Shown here: in pieces, positions 9,446 through 17,188 of the stretch | Numbering within the stretch: the first letter of the stretch is position 1 | Layout: each line of letters begins with the position of its first letter | Source of the DNA: a virus | DNA length: 36,053 nt | Virus record (IMG/VR): IMGVR_UViG_3300017757_000048 | Coordinates: 1 to 36,053 of that record | Direction: 5' to 3' (one strand) | Notes under the pieces: generated by a model | Seen by the model: the letters and a program-made list of their open reading frames with translations, nothing else | What the model was told of the DNA's origin: nothing | The model's database searches: none | Translations under genes and position numbers: made by a program

Positions 9446-11968
9446 ATGTCGATTAAAACACAAACTTTTACAGGTGGTGGCGGTGGAGCTGTAACAGGAG
9501 GCCTTGAATACAAAGGCACATTTAACGCAACTACAGGTGCACCAAGTTTAGCAAATGCCGAACAAGGTGATTATTATAAGATTGCAACAGCAGGCACAAT
9601 TTACGGCCAAACTTGGGACATTAACGACAGTCTACTGATCAATGCTGATATGGGCGGTTCAATCATAAATAGCAAGATCGATAAGATCGATAATACCGAG
9701 CCAACTAATGTACTGATCACTACTAATAACTTAAGCGATTTGAACAACGCTACCACAGCAAGGACTAACTTAGGTCTTGGCAACGTTGCAACACTGACAA
9801 CAGGTGTAGCAAATGGAAACGTGATTGTAGCAGACTCGACCGGACTACCTGCGATCGATGGTTCACAGTTGACAGGAGTGACAGCGAATGATTCGACTCG
9901 ATTAGCTAAAACTCAAAACCTTGGTGATTTGACTAATGTAGCCACAGCACGAACCAATCTTGGTCTTGGCAATGTAGCAACACTGTCGACAGGTGTTTCA
10001 AATGGAAACGTGATAGTAGCGGATGGAACTGGACTACCTGCGATTGATGGTAGTCAGTTGACAGGAGTGACAGGCACAGATTCAACCAAGCTTGCTATTG
10101 CAAACAACTTAAGCGATTTGAACAACGCTACCACAGCAAGGACTAACTTAGGTCTTGGCAACGTAGCAACGCTGACCACAGGTGTTTCAAATGGAAACGT
10201 GATAGTAGCGGATGGAACTGGACTTCCTGCGATTGATGGTAGTCAGTTGACAGGAGTGACAGCGAATGATTCGACTAGACTTGCTAAAACTCAAAACCTT
10301 GGTGATTTGACTAATGTAGCCACAGCACGAACCAATCTTGGTCTTGGCAACGTTGCAACGCTGACAACAGGTGTAGCGAATGGAAACGTAATTGTAGCAG
10401 ACTCCACAGGTCTTCCGGCCATCGATGGTAGTCAGTTGACAGGAGTGACAGGCACAGATTCAACAAAGCTTGCTATTGCTAATAATCTAAGCGATCTAAA
10501 CAACGCAGGGACAGCACGAACCAATCTTGGCCTTGGCAATGTAGCAACGCTAACCACAGGTGTTTCAAATGGAAACGTGATAGTGGCGGATGGAACTGGA
10601 CTACCTGCGATCGATGGTTCACAGTTAACAGGGATCACAGCGACCGATTCGACCAAGCTTGCTATTGCTAATAATTTAAGCGATTTGAACAACGCTACCA
10701 CAGCAAGGACTAACTTAGGCCTTGGCAACGTTGCAACACTGACAACAGGTGTAGCGAATGGAAACGTGATTGTAGCAGACTCGACCGGACTACCTGCGAT
10801 CGATGGTTCACAGTTAACAGGGATCACAGCGACCGATTCAACCAAGCTTGCTATAGCTAACAATCTAAGCGATTTGAACAACGCTACCACAGCACGAACC
10901 AATCTTGGCCTTGGTACTGCTGCTATCTTAAATGCAGGTACTGGAGGAAGTAATCTTGTACAGTTAAATGGAAGCTCTCAACTTCCTGCTGTTGATGGTT
11001 CTAATCTGACCAACGTTGGAAAGTTCATCGACTACACAACGCTTTCAAGTAACTCAAATATATTTAAAAATAGGGGTTACAATATAACAGCAAATAGTCT
11101 TACGTTAACACTTCCTGCAAGAAGCACTCTAATCGATGGAGATTCAATCGCTTTCACTTCAGCTGCTTCTTACTCTGTGACTATTCAGCTTAATTCAGCA
11201 GACACATCAACAAGTAATATTTTCTATAATGTAGGCTCAGCGACAAACGCAAGCTCTCACACAATAACTCTGAATAAACAAGAGATCTTTATTAGATACA
11301 ACGGCTCAAGCTTCTTGATCACTTCCGAAACTAAAGGTGGGATCGCTGATGTAGTATCAGATACAAGTCCACAGCTCGGAGGTAGTCTTGATGTCAATGG
11401 TCAAGACATTGTTTCTGTGTCCAACGGTGATATTGAAGTCGCTCCTGATGGAAATGGATCATTCATAATCAAGGGCAATGCAACAAGTGGAAGCGGTCGA
11501 ATCGTTCTAAACTGTGAGCAAAACTCACATGGAATAACGCTTAAAGGGCCTCCACATTCAGCCGCTGCTAGTTATACATTAACACTTCCAAATGATGATG
11601 GTGATGCAGGTGAAGTTTTAAAAACTGATGGAAGTGGAAATCTCGATTGGGTTGCTCAAAGTGGTGGTAGTAGTGCTCCGACTGTAACAAGTGCAAGTCC
11701 AGGATCAAACTATACAATCTCAACACATGCAGATAATGAAGAGATTTATCTATTAACTCCATCAACTAATGTGTCTGTTTTACTTCCATCGACTTCAAGT
11801 TGTGGAAGTGGATACAAGTATCAGATTAAGAATCTTGGAGCTTATACAATTACTATTGATCCAGATGGCTCTGAGTACATTGATCATAGTAGCCAAACCA
11901 CGTTCGATATTGTTCAATATGAAAGTGTAACACTGGTTACAAATGGCTCAAACTGGTTTATTATCTAA
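9446..11968 (+). CDS. Tail fibre protein with 63-residue tandem repeats
   Basis: An 840-residue fibre probably trimerises and contacts the host surface. After a glycine-rich N-terminus (GGGGGAV), residues about 105 to 480 form six 63-residue repeats, each containing ARTNLGLGNVATL and LPAIDGSQLTG. The TARTNLGLG motif is common in phage tail fibre repeats. A seventh, diverged unit begins ARTNLGLGTAAIL. The C-terminal third (about 510 to 840) is non-repetitive and carries the likely receptor-facing part, including LTLPNDDGDAGEVLKTDGSG, which is typical of fibre and chaperone-adjacent regions. AAGGAG precedes ATG. Confidence 0.85.
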   Translation: MSIKTQTFTGGGGGAVTGGLEYKGTFNATTGAPSLANAEQGDYYKIATAGTIYGQTWDINDSLLINADMGGSIINSKIDKIDNTEPTNVLITTNNLSDLNNATTARTNLGLGNVATLTTGVANGNVIVADSTGLPAIDGSQLTGVTANDSTRLAKTQNLGDLTNVATARTNLGLGNVATLSTGVSNGNVIVADGTGLPAIDGSQLTGVTGTDSTKLAIANNLSDLNNATTARTNLGLGNVATLTTGVSNGNVIVADGTGLPAIDGSQLTGVTANDSTRLAKTQNLGDLTNVATARTNLGLGNVATLTTGVANGNVIVADSTGLPAIDGSQLTGVTGTDSTKLAIANNLSDLNNAGTARTNLGLGNVATLTTGVSNGNVIVADGTGLPAIDGSQLTGITATDSTKLAIANNLSDLNNATTARTNLGLGNVATLTTGVANGNVIVADSTGLPAIDGSQLTGITATDSTKLAIANNLSDLNNATTARTNLGLGTAAILNAGTGGSNLVQLNGSSQLPAVDGSNLTNVGKFIDYTTLSSNSNIFKNRGYNITANSLTLTLPARSTLIDGDSIAFTSAASYSVTIQLNSADTSTSNIFYNVGSATNASSHTITLNKQEIFIRYNGSSFLITSETKGGIADVVSDTSPQLGGSLDVNGQDIVSVSNGDIEVAPDGNGSFIIKGNATSGSGRIVLNCEQNSHGITLKGPPHSAAASYTLTLPNDDGDAGEVLKTDGSGNLDWVAQSGGSSAPTVTSASPGSNYTISTHADNEEIYLLTPSTNVSVLLPSTSSCGSGYKYQIKNLGAYTITIDPDGSEYIDHSSQTTFDIVQYESVTLVTNGSNWFII
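9758..10891 (+). repeat. 189-bp tandem repeats in the tail fibre gene (six units)
   Basis: Six in-frame units of 189 bp begin at 9758, 9947, 10136, 10325, 10514 and 10703. A partial seventh begins at 10892. Two linker types occur: NNLSDLNNAT/G and QNLGDLTNVAT. The units are nearly identical at DNA level, including synonymous positions. This suggests recent duplication or ongoing gene conversion and possible copy-number variation. Confidence 0.95.
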
Positions 11969-11978
11969 GGAGCTTAAT

Positions 11979-12407
11979 ATGACTTTTGTTCATAAACTTG
12001 GATCATTACAAATAGCAATAGCTGACTTAAGTAACAGTTATGCAAGTAGCACAAGTTCACCTTATGGCTTGAGTAATGCAGTTGGTAATTTGTCGTTATC
12101 GATTAGCGCATCTGACAGTGATGAGATAACTTTAAGTAGAGGGCGCTATGTGCTTTATGCTGTGCCTTATGTAACTACTACTGCCAATGTGCAGTTTACA
12201 TGGCAATCTAACGCTAGTGGTTCATTTGCTAATGTTGGTAAAGTTGGTAAAGTCCCGATCACTGGAGATGGAACTGGGCAAAACTCATCGGCTGTTTATG
12301 CATTTGATGTCACTTCAAGCGTTAAAGTTAGATTAAGACTAACAGCATTAGGAGGCTCTGCTACTGACTCAGGTGGCTATATAAGAATTTGCAAGGGGGA
12401 TTTATGA
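11979..12407 (+). CDS. Small tail protein, C1q/jelly-roll-like candidate
   Basis: A 142-residue protein downstream of the fibre. AAGGAG six bases before the ATG at 11979 fixes the start. The sequence around DEITLSRGRYVLYAVP matches the pattern ITLPAGKYYLE of the gene at 12842, and both have a Trp/Tyr-containing strand after it. The pattern resembles the jelly-roll heads (C1q/TNF-like) of receptor-binding phage proteins. Its end overlaps the next start (ATGA). The receptor-binding role is inferred. Confidence 0.5.
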   Translation: MTFVHKLGSLQIAIADLSNSYASSTSSPYGLSNAVGNLSLSISASDSDEITLSRGRYVLYAVPYVTTTANVQFTWQSNASGSFANVGKVGKVPITGDGTGQNSSAVYAFDVTSSVKVRLRLTALGGSATDSGGYIRICKGDL

Positions 12408-12832
12408 CATTTTTAAAAAGACCAGGCTTAGGTTTATGCTTTGCAACAGGTGGCACTAATGCGTCAACAGTGGCAGAAATCGGCTTTGATCAGACTGAGG
12501 ATAGTGGAAGCATTTATGATAGTTCAGATAGATCTAATACATTTAGCACTCCAATATTGGGAATAACTCGTATTTGTGCAGACGAAACACAAGCAACTAG
12601 TTTAAGACTATCGCAGTATTGCGCTAGTGATAATGAGACAGACACAACAGATAGAAAATATGTTTTTAGCGGTCGAACATGTGATGAGAATGACACTCAG
12701 TACATGAAAGGCGACTCTGAAAGCTATTGCAGAAATAATGTAGTGAAAATTTATGAAAATTATACAGCAGTGAGTTCAAGAAAATGGGCCTGGTTAGACT
12801 GGACTCACCTTGAATATTATCGTGTAACATAG
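12404..12832 (+). CDS. Small Cys-containing tail-region protein
   Basis: A 142-residue protein beginning MTFLKRPGLGLCF. The ATG at 12404 overlaps the previous stop and follows AAGGGGGA. It contains five Cys residues (LGLCF, RICAD, QYCAS, RTCDE, SYCRN), unlike its neighbours. These could form disulfides in the virion. No membrane segment and no family I recognise. It shares an MTF start with both flanking genes, so the three look like interchangeable fibre-tip cassettes. Confidence 0.45.
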   Translation: MTFLKRPGLGLCFATGGTNASTVAEIGFDQTEDSGSIYDSSDRSNTFSTPILGITRICADETQATSLRLSQYCASDNETDTTDRKYVFSGRTCDENDTQYMKGDSESYCRNNVVKIYENYTAVSSRKWAWLDWTHLEYYRVT

Positions 12833-12841
12833 GAGCTTATC

Positions 12842-13345
12842 ATGACATTTTTAGGAGCGCATAAACTTAAGCTCAGTCAGCATATTTTCACATGTACTGA
12901 CAATCAAAGCAGGAGCACAGCAAGTGCTATTGTACAGCTAAACTCTACTATCTACACACAGCAAAACTATTTCAATTACACTCCAACTGTTAGCACGACA
13001 GACGATAGAATCACTCTTCCCGCAGGCAAGTATTATTTAGAGTCTGCTTTAAGTGTAAAAAAAGCAGCCGGAGGTACTTGGAATATAGAATACTACTGGC
13101 GATCTTATGATTCAAGCTCAGCAACATATACGACTTTAGGCCATGAGGGCAGAGAAAATGGAATGATTAACTCAGGCAATCCCTACAAGAATCAAATTGC
13201 TACTGCTTACATTGAAAGTGGGAGTAATATTGAATTATCAATTTGGGCTGAAGGTTCATCGAGTTATGTTATAAATCCAACTGATGCATATACAGTACCG
13301 AATTATGGAGGCAAGTCGAGACTTGCAGTATGGAGAATAGAATGA
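12842..13345 (+). CDS. Small tail protein, C1q/jelly-roll-like candidate
   Basis: A 167-residue protein whose centre (DRITLPAGKYYLES, then WNIEYYWRSYD) resembles the corresponding region of the product at 11979. The pattern is typical of a beta jelly-roll head in receptor-binding proteins. AGGAG lies upstream of the ATG. N-terminal residues MTFLGAHKLKLSQ match the MTFVHKLGSLQ start of the 11979 product, so the two are probably diverged paralogues. Its stop overlaps the next start by ATGA. Confidence 0.5.
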   Translation: MTFLGAHKLKLSQHIFTCTDNQSRSTASAIVQLNSTIYTQQNYFNYTPTVSTTDDRITLPAGKYYLESALSVKKAAGGTWNIEYYWRSYDSSSATYTTLGHEGRENGMINSGNPYKNQIATAYIESGSNIELSIWAEGSSSYVINPTDAYTVPNYGGKSRLAVWRIE

Positions 13346-13638
13346 TTGAGCAACTACTAGCAAACAGAGACACTATACCCTATGCAATCGCTTGTTTTTG
13401 CATTGTACTCGCCATGGTCGTTGGCTACATGTTCGGCTATCAAGAGCCAGGATATATTTGTGCTGACTATATCATTCAAGAGCGTCAATCTACGAGCAAG
13501 GCCATTGAGCTTAATGAACAGTTGACAGAGTGCAAGGCTAAAGCTATCGGTGGCGCTGTGATTGATTGTAAGCGTCAATGTGATGAGCAAGTAAGCTCAG
13601 CACTCGACAACTATAAGAAGATTGTCTGTGAGGACTAA
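13342..13638 (+). CDS. Single-span membrane protein, possible spanin or lysis accessory
   Basis: A 98-residue protein with a short N-terminus, one transmembrane helix at about residues 11 to 31 (IPYAIACFCIVLAMVVGYMFGY) and a periplasm-type helical domain with Cys residues. The topology resembles an Rz-type inner-membrane spanin. I start at ATG 13342, which overlaps the previous stop and has GGAG six bases upstream; ATG 13330 is an alternative. The next gene encodes a protein with a signal-like N-terminus. The lysis role is inference from topology and context. Confidence 0.45.
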   Translation: MIEQLLANRDTIPYAIACFCIVLAMVVGYMFGYQEPGYICADYIIQERQSTSKAIELNEQLTECKAKAIGGAVIDCKRQCDEQVSSALDNYKKIVCED

Positions 13639-14082
13639 ATGAGTTTTTTTTTAAGCGTTGTAATCTTCCTGACTCCCCTTGTTGATATACCTCCGACAGC
13701 GATTTGGCTAGGTAAAGGAATCAGCGTAGTTCAGGGTGAAAAGATCAAAGTTGGTGAAACTGCTAAGTCAACAAATATGATGTTGTCAGTCCATGATTTC
13801 ATTCGTTTGAAATCAGCCATGGAGAACTCGACTGATCTTTGTTCTTGGGCGATCACTGAAACTTATAATGAATGTATGCAAGGCTCGAAGCGTCAACTTG
13901 ACATCGCTTTAAATCGTGAGTCGAGTCAAACTGATTTGATAGCAGCATATGAGCATCGACTCAAAGAAACTGAAACATCATTGAGCAAATCAGAGAACTA
14001 TTCTAAAATACTTTTATATGTTGTCGGTGGTCTTGCTATTGTGTCCGCTTCAACAACAACAATGTATTTAATAGGAAAGTAA
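13639..14082 (+). CDS. Membrane protein with signal-like N-terminus and C-terminal anchor
   Basis: A 147-residue protein starting at ATG 13639 directly after the preceding stop, with GAGGA upstream. Residues 1 to 15 form a hydrophobic signal-like segment. The middle is helical and charged. Residues about 126 to 145 form a C-terminal transmembrane helix (ILLYVVGGLAIVSASTTTMYLIG). A protein held at both ends suits an envelope or lysis role next to the 13342 product. No family is recognised and no lipobox is evident. Confidence 0.45.
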   Translation: MSFFLSVVIFLTPLVDIPPTAIWLGKGISVVQGEKIKVGETAKSTNMMLSVHDFIRLKSAMENSTDLCSWAITETYNECMQGSKRQLDIALNRESSQTDLIAAYEHRLKETETSLSKSENYSKILLYVVGGLAIVSASTTTMYLIGK

Positions 14083-14084
14083 TC

Positions 14085-14330
14085 ATGGATTTGAATCCGA
14101 TTGATGTCGGCCAATTATTGGCGCTCTTGGTTTTTTGGTACACGACAAACAAGGACAAAGGCGAGAAAGCTGAAGATCTTGGGAAGATGAAGCAACAAAT
14201 CAAGTCTCTCGAAACAAGAGCAGGCAAAGTTGACAATCAACTCAACGAGATCAATGGAAAGCTAAATCAGCTGATGGAATCAAACGCACGACTTGAGACC
14301 CAGTTGACAGTTCTTATCAATCAAAATTGA
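14085..14330 (+). CDS. Small protein with one hydrophobic segment and coiled coil
   Basis: An 81-residue protein. A short hydrophobic stretch (residues about 9 to 19, GQLLALLVFWY) is followed by a long coiled coil with Lys/Glu/Gln/Asn heptads to the C-terminus. The layout resembles small phage membrane-associated or haemolysin XhlA-like proteins, although the hydrophobic part is N-terminal here. It follows two membrane protein genes and its stop overlaps the TTG start of the deaminase. Confidence 0.4.
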   Translation: MDLNPIDVGQLLALLVFWYTTNKDKGEKAEDLGKMKQQIKSLETRAGKVDNQLNEINGKLNQLMESNARLETQLTVLINQN

Positions 14331-14773
14331 AAGACAAGCATCTAAAAGTCAGGATCAAGCAATGTGATCTAATCGCTTCAAGCTCTCCTTGTCCACGTCG
14401 CAAAGTTGGAGCTGTCATTGTAGATCCTGGAACTAATGTGATTATTAGTGAGGGATACAACGGAACACCAAGAGGAAGTCATGATCACTTATGTGGTGGT
14501 CAAACTTGCAAGCGTACCGACCAAGAAATAAAGAGCGGAACTCAAAACGATATCGGCTGTCATCATGCAGAAATGAACGCCATCTTGAACGCAACAAGAA
14601 CAGGTAATTCAACTCTTGGTAAGTGGCTTATAGTCAACTGTGATCCTTGCCTTATGTGTGCCAAGGCGATTCATCACAGTGGAATAGTTAGAGTGTATTG
14701 TCCAAAGAGGTCGAGTAGTGGTCTTGCTTATCTTAGAGAGAATCAAGTGAAGCTTGTATCAATTGAAACATAA
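14327..14773 (+). CDS. dCMP deaminase
   Basis: A 148-residue zinc-dependent deoxycytidylate deaminase that converts dCMP to dUMP, the substrate of ThyX encoded at 19904. The catalytic signature is His80-Ala-Glu82 (CHHAEMNAI), with Cys108 and Cys111 in CDPCLMCAK as zinc ligands. Upstream, GAVIVDP and EGYNGTPRG form the usual substrate-binding region of phage dCMP deaminases. The start is TTG, overlapping the previous stop (TTGA). The 3' end overlaps the convergent RecT-like gene by 15 bases, leaving no room for a terminator between them. Confidence 0.9.
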   Translation: MKDKHLKVRIKQCDLIASSSPCPRRKVGAVIVDPGTNVIISEGYNGTPRGSHDHLCGGQTCKRTDQEIKSGTQNDIGCHHAEMNAILNATRTGNSTLGKWLIVNCDPCLMCAKAIHHSGIVRVYCPKRSSSGLAYLRENQVKLVSIET

Positions 14774-15844
14774 GTCAAAGAACTCATTTACTTTTGTCCA
14801 GTCGTTTCTCTTCATGTAGGTCAATAACTTCTTAGCTTCGTTCATGTATTCATCAGGTACTCGATTAAGAACACTGACAAGTTCAGCATAAGCGGGCTCG
14901 ATAATTCTTGGACCATAGATGTGAGGTGGACAATCTGCAAGTTGTGGGTACTGTGCAACAAACCCACTATGTACAGCGTCAATGGCTTCTTGATTATCAT
15001 GCTTCCACCACTCATGAAGATTTACCCAAGACTTCCTTAAGACATCGTGTCTTAAAAAGCTATAGAAAGCATCTTCAAGCTCTTCGGGGTTCATATCAGC
15101 CGGATCAAGCTTTTGTCTGTTGAGTCTGCCTTGCGCTTCTTCTCTTGAGATTCCATGCTCTTCGACTACATCCCAAAACTCTTCTTCAGTATTAAACGAC
15201 CAAACTTTCTTCAGTTGACTTTTTTTTTGAACTTTCTTTGGTTCTTCTTTGGGAGCTTGAGCAGGTTGAGTTTGTACTGGTCTTTGTTGTGGAGCTTGTC
15301 GGATATTGATTTCTTCACCGAGTGAGTCAGCGCTTATTTGTGCTCGTTCGTCATCGCTCATGTTTGTGTTGTCTGCTATCTCATCGGCTGAATAAATACC
15401 ACTGACCGCATCCGGAAACGTTGCACGAAGTCCCATTGTCAGGACTCTTGATCTAAGCATTTGCAAAGGCATTGTTTTCCAGTTTCGATTGTTTGTTAGA
15501 CCTTGGGCTTGAGCCATCTCAATCGTATATACAAAAGTATGGACGATCTCGCTTGGTTCATCTTTACGACTAAACTCCATTGTGCATTGTTGAGCAGTCC
15601 AAGAGCTTATTCTCATGAATCGAACAAGTCCTGAGTTCCTGCAAATGCCTGCCATCGCATCTGCGCCAAGGCTAGGTTTACCGCGAAGACAAAAGCTTTG
15701 AGTTTGAACCAAGCCAATATCTCCATTGAAGTGGTGACCAAAAGCAGCATGACATTTTACCAAGTCTTGAGCGTTTCTATTGTCGAGTAATTGAGCGATG
15801 TTGATTGCTTCATTAATGTCTTTTGGAATATAGATTGATTTCAT
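14759..15844 (-). CDS. RecT-like single-strand annealing protein
   Basis: A 361-residue protein. Residues about 1 to 170 fit the RecT-type phage recombinase pattern: early FCLRGKPSLGADAMAG, a CTMEFSRKDEP strand, then FVYTIEMAQAQGL and NWKTMPLQMLRSRVLTMGLRATFPDAVSGIYSADEI. Such proteins anneal complementary single strands during recombination and replication. A Pro/Gln/Lys linker (about 188 to 215) leads to a C-terminal helical region rich in Glu, Asp and Trp. It is the last gene of the leftward operon; GGGAG precedes the ATG. No exonuclease partner gene is seen nearby. Confidence 0.75.
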   Translation of the reverse strand: MKSIYIPKDINEAINIAQLLDNRNAQDLVKCHAAFGHHFNGDIGLVQTQSFCLRGKPSLGADAMAGICRNSGLVRFMRISSWTAQQCTMEFSRKDEPSEIVHTFVYTIEMAQAQGLTNNRNWKTMPLQMLRSRVLTMGLRATFPDAVSGIYSADEIADNTNMSDDERAQISADSLGEEINIRQAPQQRPVQTQPAQAPKEEPKKVQKKSQLKKVWSFNTEEEFWDVVEEHGISREEAQGRLNRQKLDPADMNPEELEDAFYSFLRHDVLRKSWVNLHEWWKHDNQEAIDAVHSGFVAQYPQLADCPPHIYGPRIIEPAYAELVSVLNRVPDEYMNEAKKLLTYMKRNDWTKVNEFFDLCFN

Positions 15845-15867
15845 AATGTTCTCCCTAAGTTGTTTGA

Positions 15868-16152
15868 TTAGAATTGATAGTCAGCTGTTTGATAGTCACG
15901 AGCCTGGTCTAATTGATCTTCCCAAGTCTCTATATTGTTAACGCACCAAGCTCGAATGTTTCCATAGTTTGGCTCAGTATTAATCAGCGCCTTTTGTCGA
16001 GTGTAACCAGTGCCATTCTTGATAGCGTTTGCACATTCATCAGCCGGAGGATAACCACCAAAAGTGATCATGATGTAGAAGATCGGAGCGATAATGATTG
16101 TTAGTAAGCAACCTAGTTTTAGGTCTTGGATAAATTGATTGTCGGGATTCAT
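15868..16152 (-). CDS. Small membrane protein of the early operon
   Basis: A 94-residue protein starting MNPDNQ with one hydrophobic segment at about residues 10 to 33 (LKLGCLLTIIIAPIFYIMITFGGY), followed by a soluble domain with two Cys and an acidic end. The ribosome binding site and first codons lie in a 34-bp repeat shared with the next gene upstream. Function is unknown; as an early membrane protein it could act in host takeover or exclusion, but nothing in the sequence shows that. Confidence 0.6.
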   Translation of the reverse strand: MNPDNQFIQDLKLGCLLTIIIAPIFYIMITFGGYPPADECANAIKNGTGYTRQKALINTEPNYGNIRAWCVNNIETWEDQLDQARDYQTADYQF

Positions 16153-16167
16153 GTCAGTGTTCCTTTT
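16134..16167. repeat. 34-bp direct repeat, copy at the 15868 gene start
   Basis: Thirty-four bases identical to 16322 to 16355. On the minus strand they contain the AAAAGGAA box, the spacer ending ACTGAC, the ATG and the codons for MNPDNQ. The repeat thus duplicates a complete translation start block. Confidence 0.95.
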
Positions 16168-16169
16168 GA

Positions 16170-16340
16170 TTAGTTTCTTTTTGAGATTTCGTTCTTAATA
16201 GCTGTCAACAATTGCCACTCATCAGAAGAAAAGTTTTGTGGAGCTTCCCAAAGCTTAGTCCAAAGCTTCTTCTGAATTGCGTTGAGTTTTTCATCATTGA
16301 GTAAAGCGAAAGTAAGAAAGTATTGATTGTCGGGATTCAT
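16170..16340 (-). CDS. Small early protein (56 residues)
   Basis: A 56-residue frame starting MNPDNQYFLTFALLNDEK and ending EISKRN. An AAGGAA box sits upstream and the start region is identical to that of the 15868 gene. The rest is a soluble, Trp-containing helical sequence (KKLWTKLWEAP). It is too short for common gene-finding cut-offs, but spacing, start signal and operon position support it. Function unknown. Confidence 0.6.
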   Translation of the reverse strand: MNPDNQYFLTFALLNDEKLNAIQKKLWTKLWEAPQNFSSDEWQLLTAIKNEISKRN

Positions 16341-16355
16341 GTCAGTGTTCCTTTT
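16322..16355. repeat. 34-bp direct repeat, copy at the 16170 gene start
   Basis: Second exact copy, offset by 188 bp from the first. Together they bracket the 56-residue gene, as if that gene had been added to the operon by recombination at the start block. Confidence 0.95.
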
Positions 16356-16356
16356 A

Positions 16357-16530
16357 TTATTGGTTTAGTTCTAGTGCTGCTTCTCTGTCGAGTTCAGTAT
16401 TCAGTTCGTCTTCGTATTGAGCGATGTCATCTTGCTCAATGTCTTGATCATCGTTCTCAGCTTCGAGTAGTCTTCTCTTTGCTTGAAGTAGTTCGATTCT
16501 CATTGTGATTGATAGTGTCTTTATATCCAT
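16357..16530 (-). CDS. Small acidic early protein (57 residues)
   Basis: A 57-residue frame starting MDIKTLSITMRIELLQAK. The second half is very acidic (DDQDIEQDDIAQYEDELN) and probably one helical coil. AAAGGA with the same ACTGAC spacer precedes its ATG, as for the two genes downstream. Small acidic phage proteins often bind host enzymes or mimic DNA, but no target can be read from this sequence. Confidence 0.55.
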   Translation of the reverse strand: MDIKTLSITMRIELLQAKRRLLEAENDDQDIEQDDIAQYEDELNTELDREAALELNQ

Positions 16531-16542
16531 GTCAGTGGTCCT

Positions 16543-16791
16543 TTATTTGTTTTCTAAAAAGTCTTGAGCTGTAAACTGATCTTGAAGAACTAGCTTACTG
16601 GCAATCTCTGCTAGCTTGTGTGCAAGGATGATCTGATTTGCTGTCTTTGCTAGTTGATCAGCCAGTTCAGCGCTTGGCTTTGATTGATTGTTGATGATTC
16701 GTGATAGATAAGTCAGTTTAGTTCCGGACTGTTCAGCGAGCGTATTCATTCTGATCATCTGTTTTAGTTGCTTACGTTTCTCTTCAGTCAT
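16543..16791 (-). CDS. Cro-like helix-turn-helix DNA-binding protein
   Basis: An 82-residue protein. The region at residues about 14 to 50 (RMNTLAEQSGTKLTYLSRIINN, then KPSAELADQLAKT) has the pattern of an XRE/Cro-type helix-turn-helix. The ATG at 16791 follows a GAGG box and overlaps the upstream gene's stop by eight bases. A longer open frame exists but would run over the whole preceding gene. It lies in the leftward early operon beside the divergent control region, so it probably regulates that region, where TGAACA-type half-sites are found. Confidence 0.65.
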   Translation of the reverse strand: MTEEKRKQLKQMIRMNTLAEQSGTKLTYLSRIINNQSKPSAELADQLAKTANQIILAHKLAEIASKLVLQDQFTAQDFLENK

Positions 16792-17038
16792 TGTTTGTGC
16801 CTCTTTCAAGAGTTCTCCAAGCTGAATCAATACAGTCAACAATAGTCTCTTTGTTGTAATCGTTAATGCTGCAAAGTTGCTGATAGCTTGAATCACTCTT
16901 TGAAAACTCATAAATAGTTCCATATGATAAATCGACTCTGAAAGGTGAAACATCAAACTTATTCATGAGTCTATCCAAGTTTTTCGCAAGTTTTACGCTG
17001 TCATATGATTGAATTGTTTTTGTACTTAGTCTTTTCAT
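16784..17038 (-). CDS. First gene of the leftward early operon, unknown function
   Basis: An 84-residue protein beginning MKRLSTKTIQSYDSVKLAKNLD, with AAGGAGAAGAGGC upstream of the ATG. It is soluble, mixed charged and Tyr/Ser-rich, with no membrane segment or motif I recognise. Translational coupling to the helix-turn-helix gene (eight-base overlap) suggests a joint regulatory role, which is an inference. Confidence 0.6.
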   Translation of the reverse strand: MKRLSTKTIQSYDSVKLAKNLDRLMNKFDVSPFRVDLSYGTIYEFSKSDSSYQQLCSINDYNKETIVDCIDSAWRTLERGTNND

Positions 17039-17060
17039 TGCCTCTTCTCCTTGGGCGATC

Positions 17061-17076
17061 TGTTGAACATGTTGAA
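17061..17076. promoter_or_regulatory. Putative operator downstream of the leftward promoter
   Basis: The block TGTTGAACATGTTGAA contains TGTTGAA twice, nine bases apart, around the palindrome AACATGTT. It overlaps the expected transcription start of the leftward promoter. Similar TGAACA half-sites recur in other intergenic regions, so a phage repressor may bind here. Confidence 0.4.
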
Positions 17077-17105
17077 TAATTATCAGACTAAAAAAGCATA
17101 GTCAA
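17077..17105 (-). promoter_or_regulatory. Leftward early promoter
   Basis: Read on the minus strand, TTGACT (17100 to 17105) and TAATTA (17077 to 17082) are separated by 17 bp. This resembles a sigma-70 promoter for the operon starting at 17038. Spacing is right; the -10 box is only a partial match. Confidence 0.5.
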
Positions 17106-17188
17106 GTTTTTTTGCAGAAAAAAAAAGTTATAGACAAAGTAAGCTAACATTGTTAATAGTTGTTCACTCTATATATAAGGAGACTGAC

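Noticed and set aside
10432-10902. A 156-codon open frame on the minus strand
   Set aside because: It is the mirror of the fibre repeats: its own repeats have the same 189-bp period and no ribosome binding site or context supports it.
16543-16956. A 137-residue version of the helix-turn-helix protein
   Set aside because: The longer frame runs over most of the upstream 84-residue gene; the ATG at 16791 has its own GAGG box and an eight-base coupling overlap.
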